NCBI RefSeq assembly: GCF_900110505.1 | Contig: NZ_FODZ01000002.1 | Location: forward strand, 725,227-789,226 | Reading direction: 5' to 3' | From: Luteibacter sp. UNC138MFCol5.1 | GTDB taxonomy: Bacteria; Pseudomonadota; Gammaproteobacteria; Xanthomonadales; Rhodanobacteraceae | Length of the DNA: 64,000 bases | In this document: one piece after another, positions 1 to 9,909 of the stretch | How positions within the stretch are numbered: position 1 is the stretch's first letter | How the letters are laid out: every line of letters starts with the position of its first letter | Position numbers and translations under genes: made by a program | Notes under the pieces: model-generated | The model's input: only the letters and a program-made list of their open reading frames with translations | Database searches by the model: none | What the model was told of the DNA's origin: nothing

Positions 1-97
1 CTGTGGGAGCGGACCTGGCCGCGACGGCTCTTCGCCGAACGCCACAGGCCCTGTTGCTCTTCGCGAAAAGATGTCGCGGCCGGGGCCGCTCCCACAG
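1..97. repeat. REP-like inverted doublet (REPIN-like) downstream of fliK
   Basis: Two arms of 25 bases, at 1-25 and 73-97, are inverted copies of each other with two mismatches. Each begins with the head CTGTGGGAGCGG and contains its own small palindrome around CCTGGCC. The same head recurs in other doublets in this window (49029-49095, 51457-51563, 51671-51776, 61384-61487). It lies past the 3' end of fliK and may be cut by the window edge. Confidence 0.75.
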
Positions 98-122
98 CGT
101 CCGGGCGGGCCCGGTGCTCTGG

Positions 123-1217
123 TCATGCCACCTCGTCGACCAGGCCACGCGGCGAGATGCGCGTGGTGGTGACGACGTCGGGAGCGGAACCCTCGATATC
201 GCCGCCCTGCCCAGCCGCGCCATTCTGGCCGTCGGCGCCCTGCCCCGCCTGGCGCTGCCCGACGTCGGCCTGGCCGAGGGAGAGCCCGTGGTGCGCGAGC
301 ATGGTGTCGAGATGCGACAGCGTCTGCTGGACGGCGTGAACCGCCGCCGGATGCTGCGCGATGATCGCGACGTTGACCTTGCCGCCATCCATGTTGACGC
401 GCACGTCCATGCTGCCGAGCTCCTCGGGATGCAGCTTGATCCGCGCCTCCTTCACCTGGCCCGAGCCCATCCACGCGATCTGGTCGCCCAGTTCCTGCGC
501 GAACTGCGGCGATGTGGCCGCCTGGGTGGCCTGCATCTGCACGACGGGCGCGGCGCCATGCGCCATCGGCTGGCCATGCACGAGCGGCATCGGGCTTCCG
601 TTCGCCATGTCGATCGCCGAACCGGGATCGTCCTTCCCGATGGCGGCACCGCTCGCCTGGGCGGCCATCAGCGCGTCGAAAGGCGATGCCGTCGCCGCCG
701 GCGCCACGGCAGCCGCCGCGAGCGCACCGCCCGCGTCGGCCGCCGTCGCCAGAAGGCCGGCCTCGGCGTTCTGCGGCTTCGCCGCGTCGCCGGGCAACAG
801 CGCCGCAAGGGCAGCCGTCGCACCCAGGGCGCCGTCCACGGGACCTGCGGTCGCGCCCTTCACGGCGCCCAGGACGCTCGTCGCGGCCTCCGTGACCTTC
901 ACGGGCACGCCGATGAGCGAAAGCATCGTCGCGGCGATCGACGGGTCGCCGGTGACCGCGGTGTCGTCTTTCTTGTCGGCCGCCTTTTCGTCGACGGCGG
1001 CGTCCTTCGCGGGCGGCGCCTTCGGCGGAGGAGCCGCTTTATCGGTGCCCGTCGCCGTCGACGGATGCTGCGTCTGGCGCGCGTCCGCGTGAGCGGCGTC
1101 GAGGGCGGCGTCGAACCGCTTCGACGGTGCCGCGTCGTCCTGCACGCGCGGGCCCGTGGGCGTCGGGGACGCAGCGGCAGCGTGTGCGGTCTGGAGGGCG
1201 AGCGTGGCGTTGTTCAT
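123..1217 (-). CDS. fliK: Flagellar hook-length control protein FliK
   Basis: FliK is the secreted molecular ruler that measures hook length and makes FlhB switch export from hook to filament substrates. The 364-residue protein has a long Ala/Pro-rich, low-complexity N-terminal part and a conserved C-terminal domain at about residues 235-320. That domain contains the LHPEELG motif at about 262-268 followed by a Val-rich strand and an Ala/His-rich helix, which is the usual FliK C-domain signature. The Gln/Gly-rich tail after residue 315 is also typical. It is the last gene of the fliEFGHIJK operon, 45 bases after fliJ. The N-terminal part is too variable to recognise alone; position and C-domain carry the call. 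Confidence 0.93.
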   Translation of the reverse strand: MNNATLALQTAHAAAASPTPTGPRVQDDAAPSKRFDAALDAAHADARQTQHPSTATGTDKAAPPPKAPPAKDAAVDEKAADKKDDTAVTGDPSIAATMLSLIGVPVKVTEAATSVLGAVKGATAGPVDGALGATAALAALLPGDAAKPQNAEAGLLATAADAGGALAAAAVAPAATASPFDALMAAQASGAAIGKDDPGSAIDMANGSPMPLVHGQPMAHGAAPVVQMQATQAATSPQFAQELGDQIAWMGSGQVKEARIKLHPEELGSMDVRVNMDGGKVNVAIIAQHPAAVHAVQQTLSHLDTMLAHHGLSLGQADVGQRQAGQGADGQNGAAGQGGDIEGSAPDVVTTTRISPRGLVDEVA

Positions 1218-1262
1218 GGGGGGGGTGATCCGTTCGTTTCGTTCGGTGATGGGCCAGGCGCG

Positions 1263-1697
1263 TCAGCCGTCGTCGCGCGGCGCGCGACGGTACTGCGAGC
1301 GCTCGTCGGCCTGCTCCTGCTCGCGGCGATCCTGCTGCTTGCGCTCCTGGTCCCGGTATTTCGTGGCGACGGAATCCAGCGCCTTCGCGCGACCGCGCGC
1401 CGTCGCCCAGTCGTCGCGCGCGCGCTCGAGCGCCTTGCCGCGCCGTTCCACTTCGCTCATCTGCTGGACGATGGCCATGTCGATCTTCTGCAGGAACTGC
1501 TGCCGGTTGAGCAGCGCCGTGACCCCGATGCCGTCCGGCATGCCCGCATACTCGTTGCGATAGCGGCGCAGTTCCGACAGCTGGTGCTCGGCATCCGCCA
1601 CGGCGCGCTGGTGGGTGGCAAGCGCGAGCGTCGCCTTCTCCGCGCGCTCGGCGGCGAGGTCGACGACGGGTTGCAGACGGTCGGCGCGGGAAGGCAT
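1263..1697 (-). CDS. fliJ: Flagellar export chaperone/stalk protein FliJ
   Basis: FliJ is the small coiled-coil protein of the flagellar type III export ATPase complex; it sits in the FliI ring and couples it to FlhA. The 144-residue product is almost wholly helical and charged, with no membrane segment, as expected. The C-terminal 35 residues are very rich in Arg, Gln and Asp. Its start codon overlaps the fliI stop by one base (TGATG), showing translational coupling. Sequence conservation of FliJ is low, so the name rests on length, coiled-coil character and its position between fliI and fliK. Confidence 0.9.
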   Translation of the reverse strand: MPSRADRLQPVVDLAAERAEKATLALATHQRAVADAEHQLSELRRYRNEYAGMPDGIGVTALLNRQQFLQKIDMAIVQQMSEVERRGKALERARDDWATARGRAKALDSVATKYRDQERKQQDRREQEQADERSQYRRAPRDDG

Positions 1698-3058
1698 CAG
1701 CCGGCCTGCGTCGTTTCGGCGAGACCCGCTTCGGCCTCGTCGAGATTCACGGGCACGTCGGTCTCCTGCTGCAGGAACGCCGACAGACGCGGATACAGCG
1801 CGATGGCCTCGTCGGTGCGGGGATCGCTGCCCTTCTGGTACGCGCCCACGGCGATGAGGTCGCGCTGCTGGCGGTAGGCCGAATAGACCTGGCGGAAGCG
1901 CTGCGCAGAGCGCATGTGCTCCTTCGACACCACCGCCGGCATGACGCGGCTGATGGAGGCCTCGATGTCGATCGCCGGATAGTGTCCGGCCTCGGCCATG
2001 TCACGCGATAGCACGATGTGGCCATCGAGGATCGCGCGCGCGGAGTCGGCGATCGGATCATGGCGATAATCGTCGCCCTCGGTGAGCACCGTGTAGAACG
2101 CGGTGATGGAGCCGCGGCCCTCGGCGTCGTTGCCGGCACGCTCGACGAGCGCCGGCAGCATGGCGAACACGGACGGCGGATAGCCCTTGGTCGCAGGCGG
2201 CTCGCCGATCGCGAGCGCGATCTCGCGCTGCGCCTGCGCGTAACGCGTCAGGGAGTCCATCAGCAGCAGCACACGCTTGCCCTGGTCGCGGAAATGTTCC
2301 GCCACGGCGGTCGCCACCTGCGCCCCGCGCAGGCGGGACAGCGGCGGCGCGTCGGCCGGCGCGGCGATGACGACCGCGCGGCGGCGGCCTTCCTCGCCCA
2401 GCGTGTGGTCGACGAATTCCTTCACTTCGCGGCCGCGTTCGCCGATCAGCCCGACGACCACGACATCCGCGTCCGTGAAGCGGGTCATCATGCCCATGAG
2501 CGTGGATTTACCCACGCCGGAGCCGGCGAACAGGCCGATGCGCTGGCCGCGACCGACGGTCAGCAGCGAGTTGATGGCGCGGACCCCGGTGTCGAGCGGC
2601 GTGTCGATCGGCTGGCGCAGCATCGGGTTGATCGGATCGCGGCGCAGCGGGACGCGCTCGCGCGCGTGGAGCGGCCCCTGTCCGTCCAGCGGCGCGCCAT
2701 CCGGACCGATGACGCGTCCCAGCAGCGAATCGCCCACCGGGATGCCCGAGACGGCCGCGACCGGCGTCACCCTGGCGTTCGGCAGGACGCCGTGCATTTC
2801 ACCCGTGGGCATGAGCAGGAGACGGCCGTCGGAGAAGCCGACGACCTCGGTTTCGAGCTGCTTGCCATCGGCGCCGGCGACCATGCACCGCGCGCCCACC
2901 GGGGCTTCACAGCCGACGGCCTCGAGCGTGAGGCCCACCACGCGGCGCAGCTTGCCTTCGGCCTGCATCGGCCGGACGTGCTCCGCGCCGGCGCGCTGGG
3001 CGGCGAGCGTCTCGCGCCAGCGCGCGTTGCGCGACGCGACGTGCTGCTCGGCGTTCAC
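1697..3058 (-). CDS. fliI: Flagellum-specific ATPase FliI
   Basis: FliI is the hexameric F1-beta-like ATPase that energises and unfolds substrates for flagellar type III export. In the 453-residue protein the Walker A loop GSGVGKST is at residues 179-186 and the Walker B strand LLLMDSLTR at about 264-272, together with the ATPase signature [16 protein letters not shown] near 294. Length matches the family (about 450). The chosen start is GTG at 3058; it overlaps the fliH stop by four bases (GTGA), and an internal ATG would lose the N-terminal FliH-binding segment. Part of the fliEFGHIJK operon. Confidence 0.97.
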   Translation of the reverse strand: MNAEQHVASRNARWRETLAAQRAGAEHVRPMQAEGKLRRVVGLTLEAVGCEAPVGARCMVAGADGKQLETEVVGFSDGRLLLMPTGEMHGVLPNARVTPVAAVSGIPVGDSLLGRVIGPDGAPLDGQGPLHARERVPLRRDPINPMLRQPIDTPLDTGVRAINSLLTVGRGQRIGLFAGSGVGKSTLMGMMTRFTDADVVVVGLIGERGREVKEFVDHTLGEEGRRRAVVIAAPADAPPLSRLRGAQVATAVAEHFRDQGKRVLLLMDSLTRYAQAQREIALAIGEPPATKGYPPSVFAMLPALVERAGNDAEGRGSITAFYTVLTEGDDYRHDPIADSARAILDGHIVLSRDMAEAGHYPAIDIEASISRVMPAVVSKEHMRSAQRFRQVYSAYRQQRDLIAVGAYQKGSDPRTDEAIALYPRLSAFLQQETDVPVNLDEAEAGLAETTQAG

Positions 3059-3714
3059 GGAGCGACGACCTCGTCGTCGTGGAGTTCGGGCTGCCCCTGC
3101 AACACGCTGTCGATGACGGCAGCCATGCGCGTGCGCACGCGACCGTCGAGGCGCGAGTGTCCGCTTTCGAGACGCACGTCGCCACGCGATAGCGCGGCGT
3201 CGTCGACGACGGTCCCTTCGTGATCGAGCGACGAACGATGCTCGCGAACCAGCGCCGCGTCGGCGGGATGCAGGTGGATCTTCAGGTGTCGGGTCGCCGC
3301 CGGCAGCGCGTCGACCGCCTGGCGCACCACGTCCACGATCATCTCCGGTCGCGTCGCGATCTCGTAGCCGAGGACGCGCTCGGCGATCACCGTCGCTAGC
3401 TGCGCGAGGTCGCCCGCCACCTCGTCGTCGAGGTCGGCGAAGGGACGCTGGACCGCAGCGACCAGCGCGTCGAGGCGCGCGACCTGCTCGGCGAGCTCAC
3501 GCTTCGCCATCGCGCGGCCTTCCGCGAGGCCGGCGCTGAAGCCCTCCTCGCGCGCCTGCCGTTCGATCGCCTCGATCTCGGCGACGGTGGGCCGATGCGG
3601 CCCCTCGTCGTCCTGCCCCGCGGGATCGGGCGCATCGACACCGCCGACGACCGGGAGCTCCCAGCGCTCGAACTGTGCGACGCTCTCGCGGGCGAGGATC
3701 GAGGTCAGGCTCAT
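3055..3714 (-). CDS. fliH: Flagellar assembly protein FliH
   Basis: FliH is the negative regulator and peripheral stalk of the FliI ATPase, similar to the b/delta stalk of F-type ATPases. The 219-residue product starts at the ATG at 3714, which overlaps the fliG stop (ATGA); the open frame runs further upstream only by chance inside fliG. Residues about 45-75 contain Gly/Ala-spaced repeats ([15 protein letters not shown]) like the GxxxG repeats typical of FliH, followed by a helical section and a C-terminal domain with [13 protein letters not shown], the usual FliH/YscL core. It overlaps fliI by four bases at its 3' end. Confidence 0.93.
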   Translation of the reverse strand: MSLTSILARESVAQFERWELPVVGGVDAPDPAGQDDEGPHRPTVAEIEAIERQAREEGFSAGLAEGRAMAKRELAEQVARLDALVAAVQRPFADLDDEVAGDLAQLATVIAERVLGYEIATRPEMIVDVVRQAVDALPAATRHLKIHLHPADAALVREHRSSLDHEGTVVDDAALSRGDVRLESGHSRLDGRVRTRMAAVIDSVLQGQPELHDDEVVAP

Positions 3715-4727
3715 CAGACGAATTCTTCCCCGCCACCGGCGAGATTGATCTGGCCGGCGTCGGCGAGACGCCGCGCGGTGGCCAGCACTTCTTTCTGCGC
3801 CGCATCCACTTCGGACAGACGCACCGGACCCTTGACCTCGAGGTCGTCGCGCAGCATGTCGGCGGCACGCTTGGACATGTTCGAGAAGATCTTCTCGCGG
3901 ATGGCGGCCTCCGCGCCCTTGAGCGCGGTGATCAGCCGTGCCGACGGCACTTCGCGCAGCAGCGTCTGCATGCTGCGGTCGTCGAGATCGGCGAGATCGT
4001 CGAAGACGAACATCAGCTCCTCGATGCGCTCGCCCAGGCCCGAATCGATGCCGCGGATCGACGCCATCAGCTCCGCCTCGCGCGAGGTCTCCATCGCGTT
4101 GAGGATGTCGGCGGCGGCCTTGAGGCCACCCACGCTCGCGGATTTCAGCTTGTTGGAATTGCCCGAGAACTGGCGCTCCATGATCTCGTCGAGTTCGTTC
4201 AGCGCGTGCGGTTGCACGCCGTCGAGCGTCGCGATGCGCATGACGACGTCGCTGCGCGTGCGCGCCGGCAGGTAGCCAATGACTTCGGCGGCCTGGTCGG
4301 ACTCGAGGTGCGCCATGACGAGCGCGATGATCTGCGGATGTTCCTGTCCGATCATCTCGGCGATCGCGCGGCTCTCCATCCACTTCAGCGACTCCAGGCC
4401 CTTGCTGCTGCGGCCGAGGAGGATGCGGTCGATGAGGCCGCCGGCCTTGTTCTCGCCCAGCGCGTTGACCAGGATGCGGCGGATGTATTCCTCGGTGCCG
4501 ACACCGATGGAGGTGTGCTGGCCGACGTCCTCCTGGAGGCGCGTCAGGACCTGATCCACCTGCTCCTTGCTCACGTTCTTCAGCGCGGCCATCGCCGTCC
4601 CCACGGCCTGCACGTCGCGTGCGCCGAGGTGCTTCAGGATCGATGCCGCGTCTTCCTCACCGAGCGTGAGGAGCAGGATCGCGGCGCGCTGCGCGCCCGT
4701 CAGGGCTTCCTTCTGCTCAGCCGCCAT
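3714..4727 (-). CDS. fliG: Flagellar motor switch protein FliG
   Basis: FliG is the rotor protein of the C-ring: it binds FliF, transmits torque from the stator, and sets rotation direction with FliM and FliN. The 337-residue length matches the family. Visible landmarks are the N-terminal FliF-binding domain (TGAQRAAILLLTLGEEDAA), the conserved EHPQ motif at about 129-132 in the middle domain, and the C-terminal torque helix with charged residues (MFVFDDLADLDDRSMQ, then LREV and a later MSKRAAD). It overlaps the fliF end by 11 bases and the fliH start by one, so translation is coupled throughout. Confidence 0.97.
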   Translation of the reverse strand: MAAEQKEALTGAQRAAILLLTLGEEDAASILKHLGARDVQAVGTAMAALKNVSKEQVDQVLTRLQEDVGQHTSIGVGTEEYIRRILVNALGENKAGGLIDRILLGRSSKGLESLKWMESRAIAEMIGQEHPQIIALVMAHLESDQAAEVIGYLPARTRSDVVMRIATLDGVQPHALNELDEIMERQFSGNSNKLKSASVGGLKAAADILNAMETSREAELMASIRGIDSGLGERIEELMFVFDDLADLDDRSMQTLLREVPSARLITALKGAEAAIREKIFSNMSKRAADMLRDDLEVKGPVRLSEVDAAQKEVLATARRLADAGQINLAGGGEEFV

Positions 4728-6426
4728 CGTCGGACACCCAGCTCTTCACCACTTGCGCCACCTGCTTCGGATTCTCGGCGGCCATGCGCTTGGCGAGGCC
4801 CACCTTCTGTTCATAGGCCAGCAGCGCGGGCGAACCGAGCTGTGCCTGGGAGCCCGTGCTGACGCGATCGGGCGTCATGTCGTCGTCGTCGACCATGACC
4901 GACACGGTCGGCATGGGGCCGGCGAGCGCGACATTGTTCATGGCCAGCGGCGCCGGCTTCAGCAGGCCCTTGAGGATCGGGCGCAGCACGAAGAAGCCGA
5001 CGATCAGCGCGATCATCACGCCGAGGCCCTGCTTGATCAGGTCGAGCATGCCCGGGCGTTCCCAGAACGGCGTGCTCTGGGGCGCCTCTTCGGCCACGTT
5101 GCCGTGGAAGGCCTCGTTGATCACGCTGACGCTGTCGCCGCGCGCCGCGCTGAAGCCGACGGCATTCTTGGTCAGCTCGGTCAGGCGCGTGAGCTCTTCG
5201 GGCGTGAACGGCACGCTCTTCGTCTTGCCGTCCTTGTCGGGCACCTGTTTGTTGTCCACCACCACCGCGACGGAGAGGCGCGCAACCTTGCCGGCCGGAT
5301 CGGTGACATGGCTGACGGTGCGGTCCAGCTCGTAGTTGCGTGTCGCGTTCTGCGTCTGCTGCGTGGGCGTCTGCGTGGCCTGCGTGCTGGCCGTCTGCGC
5401 GCCCGCCTTGCCACCGGCGGCGGGATTCGCCGCCGTGGCGTTGGCGCCGGTGTTCGGCGGCTGGTTGCTTAGCGCGCCCGGCACGCCGCCGTTGTTCGCC
5501 GGCTCCGTGCGCGTGTCGCTGCTGGTCTGTTCGCTGCGCAGCGCGGGATTGTCGTGGTTGAACGTTTCGCTCGCCTTTTCGGTCTGCGAGAAATCGAGAT
5601 CCGCGAATACCTGCGCGCGCACCTTGCCCGCGCCGACCAGCGGCGTCAGGAGGTCTTCGACGCGCTGGGTGTACGTCGCTTCGATGCGGTTCGACAGGCG
5701 CAGCCGACTATCGCCGATCGCCGAGGCGCTGTCGGGATCGCTGACGGTGAGCAGGTTGCCGGCCTGGTCGATGACCGACACCTGGCGGGTGTCGAGATCC
5801 GGAACGCTGGCCGCGACCAGATGGACGATCGCGGCGACCTGGCCCTGGTCGAGCTGGCGACCGGGATACAGCGTCACGACGACGGACGCGCTGGCGGGCT
5901 TGTTGTCGCGGATGAACGCCGACGGCTTGGGCAGCGCGAGGTGGACGCGCGCCGCACGCACGGACTGCAGCCCGGCGATGGTGTTCGAAAGATCGTTTTC
6001 CAGCAGCGACTGGTAGCGGGAGCGCTCGGCCATGTCGCTCATGCCGAACGGCGAATCCGTCTGCGGCACGGCGCTGGCCGCGCTGCCCTGCGGGAGGCCC
6101 TGCCCCGCGAGCTTCAAGCGGACGCCAGCGACGTCGGCCGCGGGCACGAAGATGGAACTGCCGTCGGTGCTCAGGGTGTACGGGGTATTGCCCGCCTGGA
6201 GCGCCTGCGTGACGGCGGCGGCGTCCTTCTGCTCGAGGCCGCCGTAGAGCAGACCGTAGTTCGGAGCGCGGGACCACATCACCGCGGCGATGCCGATCGC
6301 GACGGCGCCGGCGATGCCGGCCAGCATGAAGAGCTGGCGGGCCGCCGGCGTCTGCGCCAGCGACTTCAGCGAATCCATGCGTGACGCCGTGTTGCTATCC
6401 GTGGTGGCTACGCCGTTGTCTGCCAT
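4717..6426 (-). CDS. fliF: Flagellar MS-ring protein FliF
   Basis: FliF builds the membrane/supramembrane ring on which rotor, rod and export gate assemble. The 569-residue product has a first membrane segment at about residues 33-52 and a second near 462-483. Between them are the ring-building motifs, including AVPQTDSPFGMSD and the segment with ARVHLALPKPSAF near 160. The low-complexity linker at about 305-350, rich in Asn, Ala, Thr and Gln, is the usual variable FliF periplasmic loop. The cytoplasmic tail after 485 ends in the FliG-binding region KQVAQVVKSWV. Length is typical. Confidence 0.97.
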   Translation of the reverse strand: MADNGVATTDSNTASRMDSLKSLAQTPAARQLFMLAGIAGAVAIGIAAVMWSRAPNYGLLYGGLEQKDAAAVTQALQAGNTPYTLSTDGSSIFVPAADVAGVRLKLAGQGLPQGSAASAVPQTDSPFGMSDMAERSRYQSLLENDLSNTIAGLQSVRAARVHLALPKPSAFIRDNKPASASVVVTLYPGRQLDQGQVAAIVHLVAASVPDLDTRQVSVIDQAGNLLTVSDPDSASAIGDSRLRLSNRIEATYTQRVEDLLTPLVGAGKVRAQVFADLDFSQTEKASETFNHDNPALRSEQTSSDTRTEPANNGGVPGALSNQPPNTGANATAANPAAGGKAGAQTASTQATQTPTQQTQNATRNYELDRTVSHVTDPAGKVARLSVAVVVDNKQVPDKDGKTKSVPFTPEELTRLTELTKNAVGFSAARGDSVSVINEAFHGNVAEEAPQSTPFWERPGMLDLIKQGLGVMIALIVGFFVLRPILKGLLKPAPLAMNNVALAGPMPTVSVMVDDDDMTPDRVSTGSQAQLGSPALLAYEQKVGLAKRMAAENPKQVAQVVKSWVSDDGG

Positions 6427-6463
6427 GGTTCGGGTCGAATCCTGTCGGTGGGATCAGCGTCGA

Positions 6464-6793
6464 TCAGATCGACATGTTCATGATTTCTTTGTACGCATCG
6501 ACCATCTTGTTGCGCACCTCGGTGAGGGCGCGGAACGAGAGGTCGGCTTTCTGGCCCTGGATCATCACCTGCGCGAGATCGATGCCGGGATCGCCGCGCT
6601 CGAACGCCATCGCCATGTCCTTCGCCTTGCCCTGCTGCTGCGAGACGCCTTCGATCGACTGCTTCAGGAGGTCGCCGAAGGCACCCTTCTCGGCCGCCGC
6701 CGTTTCGCCGACGCCCCGGATCGCGGGCATCTCGGTCTGCGCGCTGATGCGGCGCATCTGGAGCAGGAGGCTGTTGACGTCGATCGTGGTCAT
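6464..6793 (-). CDS. fliE: Flagellar hook-basal body protein FliE
   Basis: FliE is the small adaptor that joins the MS ring to the proximal rod and is among the first exported subunits. The 109-residue protein carries the conserved C-terminal core: DLAQVMIQGQKADLSF, then LTEVRNKMVDAYKEIMNM at the end. It is the first gene of the fliEFGHIJK operon, 37 bases before fliF, and a sigma-54-type promoter lies about 40 bases upstream of its start (6835-6849). Start ATG at 6793 gives the normal family length. Confidence 0.96.
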   Translation of the reverse strand: MTTIDVNSLLLQMRRISAQTEMPAIRGVGETAAAEKGAFGDLLKQSIEGVSQQQGKAKDMAMAFERGDPGIDLAQVMIQGQKADLSFRALTEVRNKMVDAYKEIMNMSI

Positions 6794-6834
6794 GACGGTT
6801 TTCCAACGCTTGCATCGGGTTTACGACACACGAT

Positions 6835-6849
6835 GCACGACCTGTGCCA
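6835..6849 (-). promoter_or_regulatory. Sigma-54-type promoter for the fliE operon
   Basis: Read on the minus strand, TGGCAC, five bases, then GTGC matches the -24/-12 sigma-54 consensus TGGCAC-N5-TTGC with only one base off in the -12 box; the invariant GG and GC dinucleotides are kept. It points into fliE, with a start site predicted near 6824. It fits control by FleQ, whose gene ends just upstream. Confidence 0.75.
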
Positions 6850-6861
6850 ACCGACGCGGCA

Positions 6862-8280
<1,419 letters not shown>

Positions 8281-8497
8281 CTGGGATACCTCGCTTCATG
8301 CGTGTGATCGAAGTGCCTGGCAGGTTCCGCGATGGAATCCCGTCGGCTTCGTTGCAAGGTATCAATCAAGGAGCGTGCCAACGGCGGAATTCCGCCGCGC
8401 GAAGGCGGAAATTTACGTCGCGGTGCGGCGGAAAGGCGTCGCGGCCGGTCCCTACCGTCCGTGAGTGGAGCCCGCCGTGAAGGTCCGAAGCGTCAAG

Positions 8498-8562
8498 CGT
8501 GACGACAGGCGTCACGAATGTGACGCGGGGCGCCATGCGACGTTTCTACGTCACGTGACGTA
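8498..8562. promoter_or_regulatory. Cluster of GTGACG/CGTCAC palindromes between the PilZ gene and fleQ
   Basis: Two inverted repeats lie close together: CGTGACG-N5-CGTCACG at 8498-8516, and the perfect 16-base palindrome TACGTCAC-GTGACGTA at 8547-8562, with an extra GTGACG between them near 8520. They lie about 220-280 bases upstream of fleQ and directly after the PilZ gene. They could be operator half-sites of a dimeric regulator, or the second could act as a hairpin ending the fliD operon. No specific factor can be named from sequence. Confidence 0.45.
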
Positions 8563-8567
8563 AAAGG

Positions 8568-9149
8568 TCACATGCCTTCGGAAGAGCTTTCGACTGGCCG
8601 GGAATGTGCACGCGCTTCGGCCACCTGGCGCCGGTGCTGGCGGAAAACCAGGCGCTCGATGCCGTCGCGGACGGCCTCCGTCAGCCCTTCGAAGACGATG
8701 AACCCCTTCCCGTCCGTGGGGCCGGCGGTGCGCACGCCCGGCAGTTCGAGCGGCAGCGCCCGGCAGACGTCGAAATGGATCTTGAGCAGTACCGGCTGAC
8801 CGACCGGCGGAAGGCCGGCCCAGGGCAGGACCGCGCCGATGGCGTTGAAGCGCAGGTTCAGACGCGAAGGCAGGCCCGCCTGCGGGAGCAGCAGCCGGTT
8901 CACTATCTCCATCAGAACGTTGAGCTTGGCGTCGAGCCGGGCCACTTCCTGGGTCAGCGGGCTGTCGTCCTCGGAGGTGTCGCTGCGCCGGTCCATCAGC
9001 GCCGACACCGCGACCAGCACGCTGGTGTTCCGGTCGTTGATCAGGGCGAGGGCCGCTCCGTCGGGTCTCGCGACGCTTTCGACGGTCGCGTGGAAGGCGG
9101 CATCCCAGGCCACCCGGTCGGAAAAAGCCTTCCAGCCGTCGTCACTCAT
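8568..9149 (-). CDS. PilZ-domain protein of the atypical tetrameric (XC_6012-like) type
   Basis: PilZ domains are cyclic di-GMP effectors or their degenerate relatives. This 193-residue protein has two PilZ-like beta regions (about residues 15-60 and 100-175) separated by a strongly amphipathic helix at about 65-92 (LTQEVARLDAKLNVLMEI and on) with heptad spacing of Leu, Val and Ile. An inserted long helix is the hallmark of the tetramer-forming PilZ proteins described in Xanthomonas. I see no clear RxxxR plus D/NxSxxG pair, so direct c-di-GMP binding is doubtful. It is the last gene of the fliD-fliS-fliT-like operon, suggesting a role in filament export or motor control; that role is inference. 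Confidence 0.75.
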   Translation of the reverse strand: MSDDGWKAFSDRVAWDAAFHATVESVARPDGAALALINDRNTSVLVAVSALMDRRSDTSEDDSPLTQEVARLDAKLNVLMEIVNRLLLPQAGLPSRLNLRFNAIGAVLPWAGLPPVGQPVLLKIHFDVCRALPLELPGVRTAGPTDGKGFIVFEGLTEAVRDGIERLVFRQHRRQVAEARAHSRPVESSSEGM

Positions 9150-9178
9150 GCGCCCTGCCCCCTGCCGAGAGATTGCGG

Positions 9179-9472
9179 TCAGAACGAACTATACGCGGCC
9201 ACGGCGCGACGGACGCGACGCGACGCTTCCCAGGCGATCGCCGCTTCGTCGCGGGCCACGGCGACGAGGTCCTTGATCAGGCCGTCGAGGAGCATGATCG
9301 ACTTGAGCGACTCCAGCGTTTCGGGCGCCGGCCGCATGGTTCCGGTGCGGAGCACGGGGTCGCGCTCTGCTTCGAGCTCGACCAGGTCGTCCCAGCGCGA
9401 ATCGCTGGCCGCGGCGTGCATCGACTCGGTCAGAGCCAGGGCCCGCGGCAGGTCGCACCAGACGTCGGTCAT
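9179..9472 (-). CDS. FliT-like flagellar chaperone (putative)
   Basis: This is a 97-residue, helical, soluble protein in the place where FliT is normally found, directly after fliS with a four-base start/stop overlap (ATGA). FliT-type proteins are export chaperones for the filament cap FliD and can modulate flagellar gene expression. The sequence shows an N-terminal helix (ALALTESMHAAA), a DDLVELEAERDPVL turn and a long C-terminal helix, consistent with the helical-bundle fold, but similarity is too weak to prove the family. The call rests mainly on size, helicity and operon position. Confidence 0.65.
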   Translation of the reverse strand: MTDVWCDLPRALALTESMHAAASDSRWDDLVELEAERDPVLRTGTMRPAPETLESLKSIMLLDGLIKDLVAVARDEAAIAWEASRRVRRAVAAYSSF

Positions 9473-9885
9473 GCGCCGGCTCCGGCCACCTGGCGCGCCG
9501 CGACGGGAATCGCGACCCAGCTGTCACGTACCTGCCCGAGCAGGCGGGTGACCTCGTCGAGGGCCTCGGTGTCGTTGTTCAGGTTGGCGTGCAGGAGACG
9601 ACGGCTCAGGTAGTCGTACAGGCCATCCAGCTGACCGACCAGCGGCGTCTCCACCTCGTGGTTCAGGCCCGCCTGGAGCGCGCCGACGATCTCGATCGCC
9701 TTGGAGATGGCCTCGCCCTTGGAGGCGACGTTGCCCGTGGCGATGCACGCCTGCGCGAGGCGGATGCGCTCGAGCGCACCGTCCATGAGCATGGTGACGA
9801 GACCGTGCGGATCGGCGGTTTCGAGGCCGCCCTGCGTGCGGATCTGCTGGTAGGCGCCTGCGCCCTGGGAATATCCGAGTGCCAT
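9469..9885 (-). CDS. fliS: Flagellin export chaperone FliS
   Basis: FliS binds the disordered C-terminus of flagellin and keeps it export-competent in the cytoplasm. The 138-residue product shows the typical start (GYSQGAGAYQQIRTQGGLETADPHGLVTMLMDGALERI) and later GEAISKAIEIVGALQAGLNHE and LYDYLSRRLLHAN segments, both conserved in FliS four-helix bundles. It sits 24 bases after fliD and overlaps the next gene by four bases. The start ATG at 9883-9885 fits family length. Confidence 0.95.
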   Translation of the reverse strand: MALGYSQGAGAYQQIRTQGGLETADPHGLVTMLMDGALERIRLAQACIATGNVASKGEAISKAIEIVGALQAGLNHEVETPLVGQLDGLYDYLSRRLLHANLNNDTEALDEVTRLLGQVRDSWVAIPVAARQVAGAGA

Positions 9886-9909
9886 GTCTGCGTGTCCTGG
9901 AGTCGTGCG

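Noticed and set aside
3-1877. Plus-strand open frame of 624 codons opposite fliK and fliJ
   Set aside because: Arg/His/Gly-rich translation with no domain; it is the antisense of well-supported flagellar genes in high-GC DNA.
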